From the NCBI GenBank assembly GCA_900317835.1, contig ONIL01000042.1, positions 1 through 41,084 of the forward strand: a DNA stretch of 41,084 nucleotides. Direction: 5' to 3'. The notes beneath the pieces are model-generated. The model did no database searches and had not been told where the DNA came from. It saw only the letters and a program-made list of their open reading frames with translations. Shown here piece by piece: positions 16,051-24,297 of the stretch (positions within the stretch are counted from its first letter, which is position 1; each line of letters starts with the position of its first letter). Source of the DNA: an uncultured Prevotellaceae bacterium. Lineage in GTDB: Bacteria > Bacteroidota > Bacteroidia > Bacteroidales > Muribaculaceae. A program made the position numbers and the translations under genes.

Positions 16051-16752
16051 ATGCATCAAATGAGTTGGTCACATCACCTCACGGCGAGGCTTGCCGCCCT
16101 GGCCACAATGACCTGGTTCGCCTTGATTGCCGTTTCTCAAACAGCCGATGAGCCTGTCCGTCATTGGCAAGGATTTGTTGAAACGTCGTTCCACAACACC
16201 ATGGATCTCAGCTTTGAATTTGGAATTAAATATTTTCCTATCAAGTTTGTTGGCGTCGGTGTAGGCATCGGCATCGGAGGAGACATCGGCGAACTGCAAT
16301 CAACAACCTTTGAAGTCGGAGACATGCAGGTGATTGCCGACGATGGGCTGGGAGTGACTTGGTTTGGCACTGGACTGCAACTGCAGAGTCCGATCTTGTG
16401 GCGCAACGGCGATGGAGATGTAAAACTGTCGCTGAAGGCCGATGCGGGCATCAGATTGCCCTTTCCAAAAAATGATAAGATCAGCTATTATGTAGTTCCC
16501 AAGGCTGCCGGAACCTGGGAAAGCGGCCCCATGCAATTTGAGCGCAACCACGGAGGGGCAAGTTGCTTCCTGTACTTCAAGCCTGCTGTGGCGCTTGACA
16601 TCAACCGATGCCAAATTTGGCTCGGCTATTTGTGGAGCAACATGGACCCCTATAGCGGAGTGCGCAACGTGACCATCATGGGACATCATTTGGACTTTCC
16701 GCGCAAGCGAACGATGCACGGCCTCTCCATCGGTATCGGCTACCGTTTCTAA
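16051..16752 (+). CDS. Outer-membrane beta-barrel-like protein of unknown function
   Basis: This 233-residue protein has an N-terminal hydrophobic export segment (LAALATMTWFALIAVSQT). Amphipathic strands follow (FVETSFHNTMDLSFEFGIKY, GVGVGIGIGGDIGEL, VKLSLKADAGIRLPF) and it ends in GLSIGIGYRF. The C-terminal aromatic and the strand pattern point to an outer-membrane barrel. It lies 24 bp after the lipoprotein gene and is followed by a clear terminator, so the two form the end of a unit. The N-terminal MHQMSWSHHLTAR may be partly non-native; the next in-frame ATG is at 16060. Confidence 0.7.
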   Translation: MHQMSWSHHLTARLAALATMTWFALIAVSQTADEPVRHWQGFVETSFHNTMDLSFEFGIKYFPIKFVGVGVGIGIGGDIGELQSTTFEVGDMQVIADDGLGVTWFGTGLQLQSPILWRNGDGDVKLSLKADAGIRLPFPKNDKISYYVVPKAAGTWESGPMQFERNHGGASCFLYFKPAVALDINRCQIWLGYLWSNMDPYSGVRNVTIMGHHLDFPRKRTMHGLSIGIGYRF

Positions 16753-16780
16753 ACCATAATTTTTTATTACAATGTTATTG

Positions 16781-16808
16781 GCTCACCGATGACCTCGGTG
16801 GGCTTTTT
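16781..16808 (+). terminator. Rho-independent terminator
   Basis: GCTCACCGA pairs with TCGGTGGGC (one G-U pair) across a 5-base loop, followed at once by TTTTT. It lies 29 bp after the stop of the barrel gene at 16752 and closes that unit. Confidence 0.8.
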
Positions 16809-16857
16809 GTTTAATCTAACCCCAGACGGGAAAAATGCGACTGACGCGGTATAAAAA

Positions 16858-16902
16858 CACCCATTTGGGTATTGGGGGCGGGAGGATGAACCGTTAATTT
16901 TG
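16858..16902 (+). promoter_or_regulatory. Palindrome-type promoter, copy D
   Basis: CACCCATTTGGGTATTG is followed after exactly 20 bp by TAATTTTG. It lies after the terminator at 16781-16808 and ~158 bp before the transglutaminase-like gene at 17060, with a second promoter-like box in between. It is the cleanest copy of the motif. Confidence 0.65.
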
Positions 16903-16905
16903 CAG

Positions 16906-17005
16906 AATGAACTTTTTATTTTTATGGGTGCTGAAAATCAATGGATTAGGATTTGTTAAATGAAGTCGGATGTTGTGATTGTTTGATGGTTTTTGAGTAA
17001 CTTCG
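16906..17005 (+). repeat. Leader/promoter segment shared with 24173-24283
   Basis: It starts with AATGAACTTTTTATTTTTAT identical in both copies. A near-identical CTGAAAATCAATGG, the shared AAATGAAGTC and a final -7 box (TAACTTCG here, TAACTTTG at 24276) follow in the same order. It precedes an exported transglutaminase-like gene here and an LRR-dockerin gene there, suggesting common control. Confidence 0.65.
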
Positions 17006-17059
17006 CGGTGTCAAGTTCTTGACAGATCTTCCCGAGAACATCATCAACACGATATAACA

Positions 17060-18895
17060 ATGAAACAGACATTTTACAGGCACCTGCTCATGGTGTCGCT
17101 GGTGTGTGCCATGGTCTTGCCATCCATTCCGCTTGCTGCCCAGTCGCGGGACGACGAGGTGATGGTGAGCAAATGCAGCGAGGTATATGAGTTCAAGATG
17201 AAAGGCGGACAGCCTATCGTCAAGAACAAGACCGTTATTGAGTATGAGTCCTTGCGGCAGTATGACGTGAAGATCCAGCCCGCTGTCTTCTATGGGGACA
17301 ACATCAAGCTGGATGAGGCACGTTGTGACGGCTTCAGCGCTAACTATCGGTCGGCGACCCCTGAGAATGTGTTCTTTGACGACTCCCGCGTGTGTTATTT
17401 CGACGTGACCCTGGGCAAGTGGGGCCGAAAGCGCAGGATGACCTATGAGCGCACATTCACCGACCTGCACTATTTCACGCGCATCGTGCTGGGCGAGCAA
17501 TACTTTGTCAAACACAAGACAGTGACATTCATCCTGCCCAAGGGATTTGAGCATTACCGATTGATCGACAAGAATATGTCCCCGGCAGTTACCATCGAGC
17601 ACAAAGACAAGGGCGGAAGTAGGGTAGTGACCTACACAATCAATGACATGGCGCCCATCAAGCAGGAAGATGCCATGCCAACCGTGGCCAGCGTCTATCC
17701 CACGGTATTTGTCGTGGGGTCGTTCAAGGATGCGGCCAACATGTTTGCCTGGGGACGGCAGCTGTCGGATGTCGATACCACCATTCCGTCATTGAGCGAT
17801 ATACTGGCGGACATCAACCGTGAATGCCATAGTGACCTGGACAAAATCAGGAACACTTATGCCTGGGTGCAGAACAATATTCGCTATGTCGCTTTTGAGG
17901 CAGGTGTGAGCAAGCACCAACCTGATACCCCTGCCGAGGTCGTGCGCAAGCGTTACGGCGACTGTAAGGGCATGGCGTTGTTGCTGAAGACGCTGCTCGT
18001 GGCCCAAGGCTTTGATGCCCGCTTGACCGACGTGGGCACCCGTGAGGCCTCGTGCCTGATGAGCGAGATTCCCACCCTTGCTGCCATCAACCACGCTATC
18101 TGCACGCTAGAGTGGCAGGGCAAAACCTATTACCTGGACGCCACCTGCAACCATATCCCGCTGGGCCACATTCCCAGCAATGTGCAGGGCATGGAAGTCA
18201 TGGTCGAGGAGCCGGGAGGTGTCCCTTCGTTGCGCACCGTGCCCGTTCTCCCTGTTGAAGCCAACTGTGACAGCGTGCGAATCGACCTGTCAATGAACCG
18301 TCAGTTCCAGCTGACAGGAAAGGCCTCACGCTGGTTCAAGGGCGACATGAAGGAGATGATGCTGAGCATGCTTGACGACAATGAGGCTGCCGACCGCATG
18401 CAGTTCATGAACAATGCCCTTAACGATAAGGATCACGCCAACAAGATTGAATGTGCCGCATGGCAAGATAAGGACTGCCGCAGCGAGTGGGCAGTCGTTG
18501 CCGCGACCATGACTGACGGGCACTCGGTCGAGCAGGTCGAGAATGAGTTGTTTGTCGAGCTGGATCCCGATAACATGCTGATGACCGCCCCCATCGACAC
18601 CACCGACCGCAAGAACGACTATGTACTGCCTTTCCCATGTCGCCAGGTGCGAGAAGTGGCATTAACCCTGCCCATTGGTTACAGATGCGAACAACTGCCT
18701 GATGACTATGACCGCCATACCGATGTAGCGGACCTATCATGCACCTTCAGACAAGAAGGCAACACGGTCATTTACCGCAAGGTGATGTCATTGCACCATC
18801 CCCGTGTGCCGCTTGATAAGATCATGGCATGGAATGCACAGCTCAAGCAGTGGAGCGAGCATGCCCACGAGCAGATTGTGCTTGTCAAGAACTAG
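17060..18895 (+). CDS. Exported DUF3857 / transglutaminase-like protein with full catalytic triad
   Basis: This 611-residue protein has a signal peptide (~1-28, ending PLAAQ), a beta-rich DUF3857-like N-terminal region (~30-240) and a transglutaminase-core domain (~250-375). The triad is visible as Cys302 in RYGDCKGMA, His345 in AINHAICTL and Asp360 in YYLDATCN. YAWVQNNIRYVAFEAG is the usual helix before the Cys. A C-terminal beta region completes it. Such proteins are secreted or periplasmic and may act as peptidase or crosslinking enzymes; the substrate is unknown. It starts a run with the related protein at 18939, which lacks the triad. Two candidate promoters lie upstream (16858-16902 and 16998). 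Confidence 0.85.
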   Translation: MKQTFYRHLLMVSLVCAMVLPSIPLAAQSRDDEVMVSKCSEVYEFKMKGGQPIVKNKTVIEYESLRQYDVKIQPAVFYGDNIKLDEARCDGFSANYRSATPENVFFDDSRVCYFDVTLGKWGRKRRMTYERTFTDLHYFTRIVLGEQYFVKHKTVTFILPKGFEHYRLIDKNMSPAVTIEHKDKGGSRVVTYTINDMAPIKQEDAMPTVASVYPTVFVVGSFKDAANMFAWGRQLSDVDTTIPSLSDILADINRECHSDLDKIRNTYAWVQNNIRYVAFEAGVSKHQPDTPAEVVRKRYGDCKGMALLLKTLLVAQGFDARLTDVGTREASCLMSEIPTLAAINHAICTLEWQGKTYYLDATCNHIPLGHIPSNVQGMEVMVEEPGGVPSLRTVPVLPVEANCDSVRIDLSMNRQFQLTGKASRWFKGDMKEMMLSMLDDNEAADRMQFMNNALNDKDHANKIECAAWQDKDCRSEWAVVAATMTDGHSVEQVENELFVELDPDNMLMTAPIDTTDRKNDYVLPFPCRQVREVALTLPIGYRCEQLPDDYDRHTDVADLSCTFRQEGNTVIYRKVMSLHHPRVPLDKIMAWNAQLKQWSEHAHEQIVLVKN

Positions 18896-18938
18896 TGGAG
18901 AATAGTTGAGACCATTATACAACCAATTGCAAAACGAT

Positions 18939-21116
18939 ATGAGACAATCAATGATCAAATTCCTGGCATTGCTGGTGATGCTGTTGACACTGACCCCGGC
19001 ACATGCCGATGACGAGAAAAAGTACCTGAAATTTGCAGCTGAACTGCGCGAAAAAGTATGGAGTGACGACGACCCGATGTTCAAGAACTACAACTGCCCG
19101 CAGCAGTACAGTGACCCTGACGTCTGCTCGGCGGTCATCTTGGCCAGCTGCACTGATGCAGAGGTTACCCGCAAGTCGTTCATCCGCATGACGGGCCTGC
19201 TGATGTTTGACAACAACAAGAAACTGGGACGCCACGAACTCAACCGCATGCTCATCAAGCTCAACGATGCCGCTGCCCTGAAGAAATTCTCGGAGTTTGA
19301 CTACACCACCTTCAAGAAGTCCTACTACAAGGGCATGGAAGACAAGCGCCAGCAGGTGCTGGGCGTGCGCGTGATCAAGCCCGACGGACGCATCGTAGAT
19401 GTCAACACCGACGACTACATGACCACCCGCGAGGGCAAGAAGGATAAGGACGTGAGCCATAAGTTGGCAGTCCCGGGCCTCGAGGTGGGCGATATTCTGG
19501 ACATCTTCACCTATGACGAACTCGTTGTCCATGACCGCAACGTGCCGCACTTCAGGTTCTGGTTCCTGGAGGAGTATCCCATCCTCAAGCAAAAGGTGAG
19601 ATGTGTCATCGACAAGAAGTTCACAGTGCAGTACCGCACCCTGAACGGTGCCCCCGACTTTGCCAGCAGCCTTGACGACGAGGGCAACACCGTGCTCGAG
19701 GCCGAAGTCAACAATGTGAACAAGGTAGAACCCACGCTGTGGTACAATCCTATCGAGCAGTCACCCGTCACCCTGCTCTATATCTTTGACAAGAGCGTGA
19801 CCAACAAGCAGATGAAGAGCGTCAAGAACCGTGATGTGCAGGCCAACCCCGACTTCAGCAGCATTTTGGCCGACGACCTCAACTTCATGAAGGCCGACAA
19901 GAAAATCATCAAGGAGTATCTCGACTGGCCTGAGAACAAGAAGCAGATGAAAGACGAACTCGCCACCGCTAAAAAACTGGCAGACAAAGAGGAGGCAGCC
20001 AAGCTCATCTACACCGGCCTGCTGTACGCTTACAGGGCGTTTGACAAATATGACACCTATTCGCCATTCCGCTTGATGCTGATGATGAGCGAGATGCTGG
20101 ACATGCGGGACATTCCCTACCAGTTTGTCGTCACCACCGACTATGAGAATGAACCGCTCGATCAGCTCATCTACAGCGGCAACACGAGCTGGCTCATCAA
20201 GACCGAGGGCGGCACCTACTTCGCTCCGCCCACCTACCAGGGGACCACAGCAGGACTGTTACCCGCCTGTTTCCAAGGGCGCCGTGCTGCAGTGGTGAAC
20301 AAGCTCAAGGGCGACAAGTCCCAAAGCGACATGGTAACCCTGCCGCAGTCCACTTCCGACGACAACGTCAACCAGGTGACCGTAAATGCCAGCATCGACG
20401 GGATGGCTATGGACATTGAGCGTACCGAGTCGCTCACTGGCGCCATGAAGGAGTCTATCGCCACCATCATGACCGATGAGCAAGAGTTTGATGCCTATGA
20501 CCAGTACCTGGGGCGCAAAAAGCCCTACATGGAGCGTATTGCAGGAGGTGCGAAAAAAGGCACGGCGCAGAAGTTTGCCAAGGGCCGTGAAGATCAACAG
20601 GATGATTTCAAGGAGGAAATCAAGGGCTATCATGATGAGGCCGCTGCCAGCGTCATCAGTAGCGAGATACTCAACACCGGCATCAACCCCAGTGAGCCCG
20701 CATTCGTCTATAAGACCCATTACACGATGGACGGCTGGGTGAAACGCGCTGGCTCCAATCTGGTGGTGAGCGCCGGTAAACTGATTGGTGCCCAAAGCAA
20801 GGTCGAGGGCAGTAACCGCCGCCGCTCCTTCGATGTGAACAGGCGCTGCCCGGCGCTGGTCAGCTGGAATATCACCATCAATGTGCCCAGCGGCTATCAG
20901 GTCTCACAAGAGAGCCTGGCCAAACTGCAACAGCAGGTAAAGAACTCGGCAGGCGAATTCAACGCCACGGCTAGCATCGAGGGCAATCGGCTGACGCTGG
21001 CGGTCAATATGCGTTACAACAAGGGTGACTATCCAGCATCGCAGTGGCAGGATCTGCTGCAAATCATTGATGCAGCCGACGAATTCACCACCCGTCAAGT
21101 CGTATTCAAGAAATAA
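18939..21116 (+). CDS. Exported DUF3857-type protein lacking a transglutaminase triad
   Basis: This 725-residue protein has a signal peptide (LALLVMLLTLTPAHADD), an N-terminal helical part and a DUF3857-like region (VRVIKPDGRIVDVNTDDYMT, then LEVGDILDIFTYDELV). A region that corresponds to the transglutaminase core follows (LYAYRAFDKYDTYSPFRLML). No DCKG, NHA or LDAT motif is present, so it is probably non-catalytic. The C-terminal region is beta-rich. It lies 43 bp after the catalytic relative, and a pair of active and inactive paralogues may act together. I take the ATG at 18939; the ATG at 18951 is an equal alternative. Confidence 0.75.
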   Translation: MRQSMIKFLALLVMLLTLTPAHADDEKKYLKFAAELREKVWSDDDPMFKNYNCPQQYSDPDVCSAVILASCTDAEVTRKSFIRMTGLLMFDNNKKLGRHELNRMLIKLNDAAALKKFSEFDYTTFKKSYYKGMEDKRQQVLGVRVIKPDGRIVDVNTDDYMTTREGKKDKDVSHKLAVPGLEVGDILDIFTYDELVVHDRNVPHFRFWFLEEYPILKQKVRCVIDKKFTVQYRTLNGAPDFASSLDDEGNTVLEAEVNNVNKVEPTLWYNPIEQSPVTLLYIFDKSVTNKQMKSVKNRDVQANPDFSSILADDLNFMKADKKIIKEYLDWPENKKQMKDELATAKKLADKEEAAKLIYTGLLYAYRAFDKYDTYSPFRLMLMMSEMLDMRDIPYQFVVTTDYENEPLDQLIYSGNTSWLIKTEGGTYFAPPTYQGTTAGLLPACFQGRRAAVVNKLKGDKSQSDMVTLPQSTSDDNVNQVTVNASIDGMAMDIERTESLTGAMKESIATIMTDEQEFDAYDQYLGRKKPYMERIAGGAKKGTAQKFAKGREDQQDDFKEEIKGYHDEAAASVISSEILNTGINPSEPAFVYKTHYTMDGWVKRAGSNLVVSAGKLIGAQSKVEGSNRRRSFDVNRRCPALVSWNITINVPSGYQVSQESLAKLQQQVKNSAGEFNATASIEGNRLTLAVNMRYNKGDYPASQWQDLLQIIDAADEFTTRQVVFKK

Positions 21117-21140
21117 ACCGACAAAAATAATGATAAGATA

Positions 21141-21626
21141 ATGAAAAAGACAGTCATAACATTACTCGTGCTCTTGAGCGCGTTTGTGGCAAGAGCCGAC
21201 ATGGGCGAATTTGCCCTGGGAACGCAGGCCACCTATGGGACCCATAAGAAAGCGGTGGCGGCTGGTGTGTCACTGAAGTATAATTTCTTCTATCACTGGC
21301 GCATCAACCTGCTTGCCGACTTTTATTTCAAGAAGAATGACGTGTGGAGCACTGATTTTGCCCTGGAGCATAACTACCTCATTTATTTGGGCGATAAGGT
21401 GAGGCTATTCCCGTTGGCTGGATTAGGATTCCAAATCGATCATATCACCTTTGAGGGTTTAGGTGGCAGGGAGACGGATAGCGACGAGCACATGACCGCC
21501 TTCGCTGGCCTTGGAGCGGAATACCTCATCGGTGAACACCTGATGCTGGATGTCAAGTCAAAGTGCCACTATAATGGAGACAAGACCCAAGGGCTTTTCA
21601 GCATTGGGGTAGCTTGGCGATTCTGA
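21141..21626 (+). CDS. Small outer-membrane beta-barrel protein
   Basis: This 161-residue protein has a signal peptide (MKKTVITLLVLLSAFVARA then DMGEFALG). Eight-strand-type alternation follows (VSLKYNFFYHWRINLLADFY, LEHNYLIYLGDKVRLFPLAG, EYLIGEHLMLDVKSK) and it ends in FSIGVAWRF, an outer-membrane C-terminal strand. It is 24 bp after the DUF3857-type gene. The next gene is a close paralogue (YYFKKN, YLFELGDKIRLYPLAG). Confidence 0.8.
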   Translation: MKKTVITLLVLLSAFVARADMGEFALGTQATYGTHKKAVAAGVSLKYNFFYHWRINLLADFYFKKNDVWSTDFALEHNYLIYLGDKVRLFPLAGLGFQIDHITFEGLGGRETDSDEHMTAFAGLGAEYLIGEHLMLDVKSKCHYNGDKTQGLFSIGVAWRF

Positions 21627-21680
21627 ATAGACGATTTCTGTGCTATAATTTTTTTATAAATCTTAAAAAACTCAGTTACA

Positions 21681-22141
21681 ATGAAAAAGGTTTTATTGAT
21701 TATGTTGATGGCCGTCACTTCGATGATGGCAAGTGCCGACGTGGGCGAGTGGTCCCTGGGCGGACAGTTTGTGTTTGGCACCGAGGGCAGCATGCCTGGT
21801 GTGGCGTTTCGGGCAATTACTACTTCAAGAAGAACGGCGTGTCCTGCTTTGACCTCAACGCCGAGCAGCACTACCTGTTTGAGTTGGGTGACAAGATCCG
21901 TCTCTATCCTTTGGCCGGCATCCGTGCCGCTTTCTGGAAAGTCGATGACATCAATGCCAACGTGGGTGATGTCCACATCAAGGTCGATGGTGACAGCGAA
22001 ATGAAGATTGGCTTCAATGTGGGTGGCGGTATCGACTACCTTATCGGCGATCACCTGATGCTCAACGGTGAAATCAAGTATGAGTACCTCAAGAATGCCG
22101 ACTGGGTACTCTTCTGCGTAGGCGTGGGTTACCGCTTCTGA
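21681..22141 (+). pseudogene. Paralogous small barrel gene, frameshifted with internal deletion near 21810
   Basis: The start frame reads a signal peptide (MKKVLLIMLMAVTSMMASA then DVGEWSLGGQFVFGTEG), then MPGVAF and an unrelated tail. The other frame gives GNYYFKKNGVSCFDLNAEQH, YLFELGDKIRLYPLAGI, to VGVGYRF at 22141. Compared with the paralogue at 21141, about a dozen residues (around NFFYHWRINLLAD) and the frame are missing at the junction. It is either a disrupted gene or an error in the sequence; the rest of the barrel is intact. Confidence 0.75.
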
Positions 22142-22157
22142 TACCCCACGACACACT

Positions 22158-22232
22158 AAGGGAAGGCAATAAGTACAACAAGTTCAACAGCGCCAAGGCC
22201 ATTGTTTTTATTGTACTTATTGTCTTCCTTTT
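22158..22232. terminator. Bidirectional hairpin terminator between convergent genes
   Basis: GGAAGGCAATAAGTACAA at 22161-22178 pairs with TTGTACTTATTGTCTTCC at 22211-22228, with one G-U pair. T-rich DNA lies on the right and A-rich DNA on the left. It lies between the barrel gene (plus) and the regulator gene (minus) and can serve both. Confidence 0.75.
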
Positions 22233-22240
22233 TAATTTTG

Positions 22241-24028
22241 TCAACGGTAGTTGTTGACGAAGTCGTCGAGGTTGTTGACGCCAAGCTTCTTGGCTATCTG
22301 GATTTTCTTATTGGAGACGGTGCCAAGGCTGCTGTATTTCATGCAGATCATGATGACCGTGCGGGAAAAACCGTAGCAGTACAGGGCCAAGAAGTTCATC
22401 TCGCTCTCGTTGAGCGTGCCCCCGGCGATGCGCTGTGCCTCATCAAGCACGCCGCTGTGCAGCTCATTGGTCAGGCTGTGCAGGTTGTTCCAGTAGGAGT
22501 CGGTGGGGATAGCACCCTCGACGGGCAGTGTCATCACTTCGTTGAACTTGCGGGTAAAATTCGTCTCGTTGGGCTGATAGGACAATTCCAGCAGCTGGCG
22601 AATCACCTGTATCTGGTTATCGACGATGGAACGCATCTCGTCACCCTTGCGTTGCTTGGCTTCCAGGGCCGCAAGTTCCTCGCCCATGCGCTCTTTACCT
22701 TGCAACTCGTCCTGTGCCGCCTTCAATTCCTGTTCCCGAGTGCTGATGGTTGCTCTCATTTGCTCCAGGCTTGCTAGCGACGCATCGAGGTCGGTTCGCA
22801 GCAATTCAAACTCGGTCTCCTTCTGCTTCAGGCGGCTGCGGTAGCGCCATGCCAGGAAGGTCACGCCCAGCGCCATGAGGGCCAGCAGCGCAGCCAGCAG
22901 GATGGCACCCCTCGTGCGGGATTCGCTCTTCACCTTCTTGAGCTCCTCGAGTTGGATGTCATATTTCTTCTCGATGGCCAGGTAGTTCTTGTTGACGTTG
23001 GCCACCAGTATCGAGTCGGCCATCTCGTTGGCCCGATCATAGTAGGTGGTGTATTGATCCCAGTCCTTGTTGGCTTTGGCGATTTCACTCATGAGCCGAC
23101 AATACATGACCGTGTCACTGGTGTGGTTGCTCATCATGCCGCTAGCGGGCACATGATTCAGATAGTAGAGGGCCGAATCGGGCCGCCCCAGGTTCAGATA
23201 GGTCTCGGCAGCGACATAGTGTGCGCGTGGATGGTCAATCTCATCCTTGCCGGCTGCTATGGCTTTCAGGATGTCAACCCGGGCCTTGTCATACTCTTTG
23301 GTGATCAGGCAGTACATCTCGGCCCGTTGATACAGGTTCTGGAACAGGAACCAGTTCTCGTGCTCGGCCTCAGACAGCTGGATGGCTTGATTGATGTAGT
23401 AGAGGGCGCTGTCGCGTTTATCGGGCAAACTGCGGTAATAACCGCCCATGTCGGTCAGACACACAATCTGATAGTGCTTGTCGCCCAGCTGGTTGTACAG
23501 GTCAAGTGCCTCCTTGTATTTCCTGATTTTTAAGTCGGCATAGTTTGAATTGTCGGCATAGAGGGTCGCCAACCGCAGCTTGGCGAAGGCTTTGTTTTCC
23601 AGGTCACCATCTTCGGCCGCGTTCTCGGCATCCTTATAGGACGCTATCGCCTTTTCGGCATCGCCCATCATCTGATATACACAGCCCTTATAGAGCAGTG
23701 AGCGGGTGTATTTCTCGCGGTCGCCGTGGTGCTCATAGTAGTCCACCGCCTCGTTGATCACGGCATCGGTCGTGTCGTTGATATAGTTCTTGTAATGTGA
23801 TTGGGTGAGCAGCAGGCTGTAATAGGCCCGTTCAGCCTGGTTGAACCCGCCCGGATGGAGAGAATCCAAACGTTGCTGCACCAGTTCATACTGGCGAGCT
23901 TTTGACAGCAGCGAGTCGATGCCAGCCAATTCGCGCATAGCGGCGGTATCACCGCCCCCGTTGCAGCAGGCCAATGCCAGAGCAAGAACAACTATTAATG
24001 CGGTAAAAGCGATATTTCTTGTATTCAT
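22241..24028 (-). CDS. Membrane-spanning TPR regulator with C-terminal helix-turn-helix
   Basis: This 595-residue protein starts with a lipoprotein-like or anchor signal (ALIVVLALALACCNGGG). About 330 residues of TPR repeats follow (YTRSLLYKGCVYQMMGDAEK, HYQIVCLTDMGGYYRSLPDK, HYVAAETYLNLGRPDSALYY). Next are a membrane segment at ~375-396 (AILLAALLALMALGVTFLAW), a coiled coil (~400-470) and a C-terminal LuxR-like HTH (~535-595; LNESEMNFLALYCYGFSR, then SNKKIQIAKKLGVNNLDDFV). Similar Bacteroidetes proteins sense on one side of the inner membrane and bind DNA on the other. The ATG at 24028 is chosen as it starts the signal segment. It is the only minus-strand full-length gene here and may regulate the divergent LRR-dockerin genes. 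Confidence 0.8.
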   Translation of the reverse strand: MNTRNIAFTALIVVLALALACCNGGGDTAAMRELAGIDSLLSKARQYELVQQRLDSLHPGGFNQAERAYYSLLLTQSHYKNYINDTTDAVINEAVDYYEHHGDREKYTRSLLYKGCVYQMMGDAEKAIASYKDAENAAEDGDLENKAFAKLRLATLYADNSNYADLKIRKYKEALDLYNQLGDKHYQIVCLTDMGGYYRSLPDKRDSALYYINQAIQLSEAEHENWFLFQNLYQRAEMYCLITKEYDKARVDILKAIAAGKDEIDHPRAHYVAAETYLNLGRPDSALYYLNHVPASGMMSNHTSDTVMYCRLMSEIAKANKDWDQYTTYYDRANEMADSILVANVNKNYLAIEKKYDIQLEELKKVKSESRTRGAILLAALLALMALGVTFLAWRYRSRLKQKETEFELLRTDLDASLASLEQMRATISTREQELKAAQDELQGKERMGEELAALEAKQRKGDEMRSIVDNQIQVIRQLLELSYQPNETNFTRKFNEVMTLPVEGAIPTDSYWNNLHSLTNELHSGVLDEAQRIAGGTLNESEMNFLALYCYGFSRTVIMICMKYSSLGTVSNKKIQIAKKLGVNNLDDFVNNYR

Positions 24029-24059
24029 AATCCAGTTAACATGGCGTCCAATTCGTACC

Positions 24060-24090
24060 AATTGAACGCGGATGCCAAATTAGTTCAATT
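24060..24090. promoter_or_regulatory. Inverted repeat upstream of the TPR regulator
   Basis: AATTGAAC at 24060-24067 is the inverse of GTTCAATT at 24083-24090, 15 bp apart, 32 bp before the regulator start codon. The spacing between arm centres is ~23 bp, about two helix turns, which would suit a dimeric operator. Function is inferred only. Confidence 0.35.
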
Positions 24091-24116
24091 AGCGAAATTC
24101 GTAGTTTTCTACTCAC

Positions 24117-24124
24117 AAAATTAC
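24117..24124 (-). promoter_or_regulatory. -7-like box for the TPR regulator, minus strand
   Basis: Read on the minus strand this is TAATTTTG, a TAnnTTTG match, ~90 bp before the ATG at 24028. The -33 element is not clear. Confidence 0.35.
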
Positions 24125-24172
24125 TTCATTTTTTTGCAACAATTTCGGTCTCATCGGGCCGAATTATGTCAA

Positions 24173-24283
24173 AATGAACTTTTTATTTTTATGGCATCTG
24201 ATAATCAATGGTTTATAACTGTCAAAATGAAGTCACAATGAAGCCAAATTTCATAAATAATCCAATTATTTGCAGTAACTTTG
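24173..24283 (+). repeat. Leader/promoter segment shared with 16906-17005
   Basis: It opens with AATGAACTTTTTATTTTTAT as at 16906, then CTGATAATCAATGG and AAATGAAGTC, and ends in the -7 box TAACTTTG (24276-24283). The order of blocks is the same, with a slightly different total length (103 against 92 bp to the box). Confidence 0.65.
24276..24283 (+). promoter_or_regulatory. Promoter -7 box for the first LRR-dockerin gene
   Basis: TAACTTTG fits TAnnTTTG. Transcription would begin near 24290, which excludes upstream in-frame ATGs (24208, 24238) as translation starts. Confidence 0.5.
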
Positions 24284-24297
24284 CAGTTGATGAATCT

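Noticed and set aside
16946-17602. Open minus-strand frame of 218 codons
   Set aside because: It is antisense to the signal peptide and DUF3857-like part of the transglutaminase-like gene, a shadow frame of G+C-rich coding DNA.
18948-19592. Open minus-strand frame of 214 codons
   Set aside because: It is antisense to the second DUF3857-type gene; there is no independent coding evidence.
22202-22777. Open plus-strand frame of 191 codons
   Set aside because: It lies wholly antisense to the TPR regulator gene, which has clear domains and codon use. The plus translation is low-complexity Val/Leu/Gly text.
22952-23533. Open plus-strand frame of 193 codons
   Set aside because: It is antisense to the TPR repeats of the same regulator and has no start context or family features.
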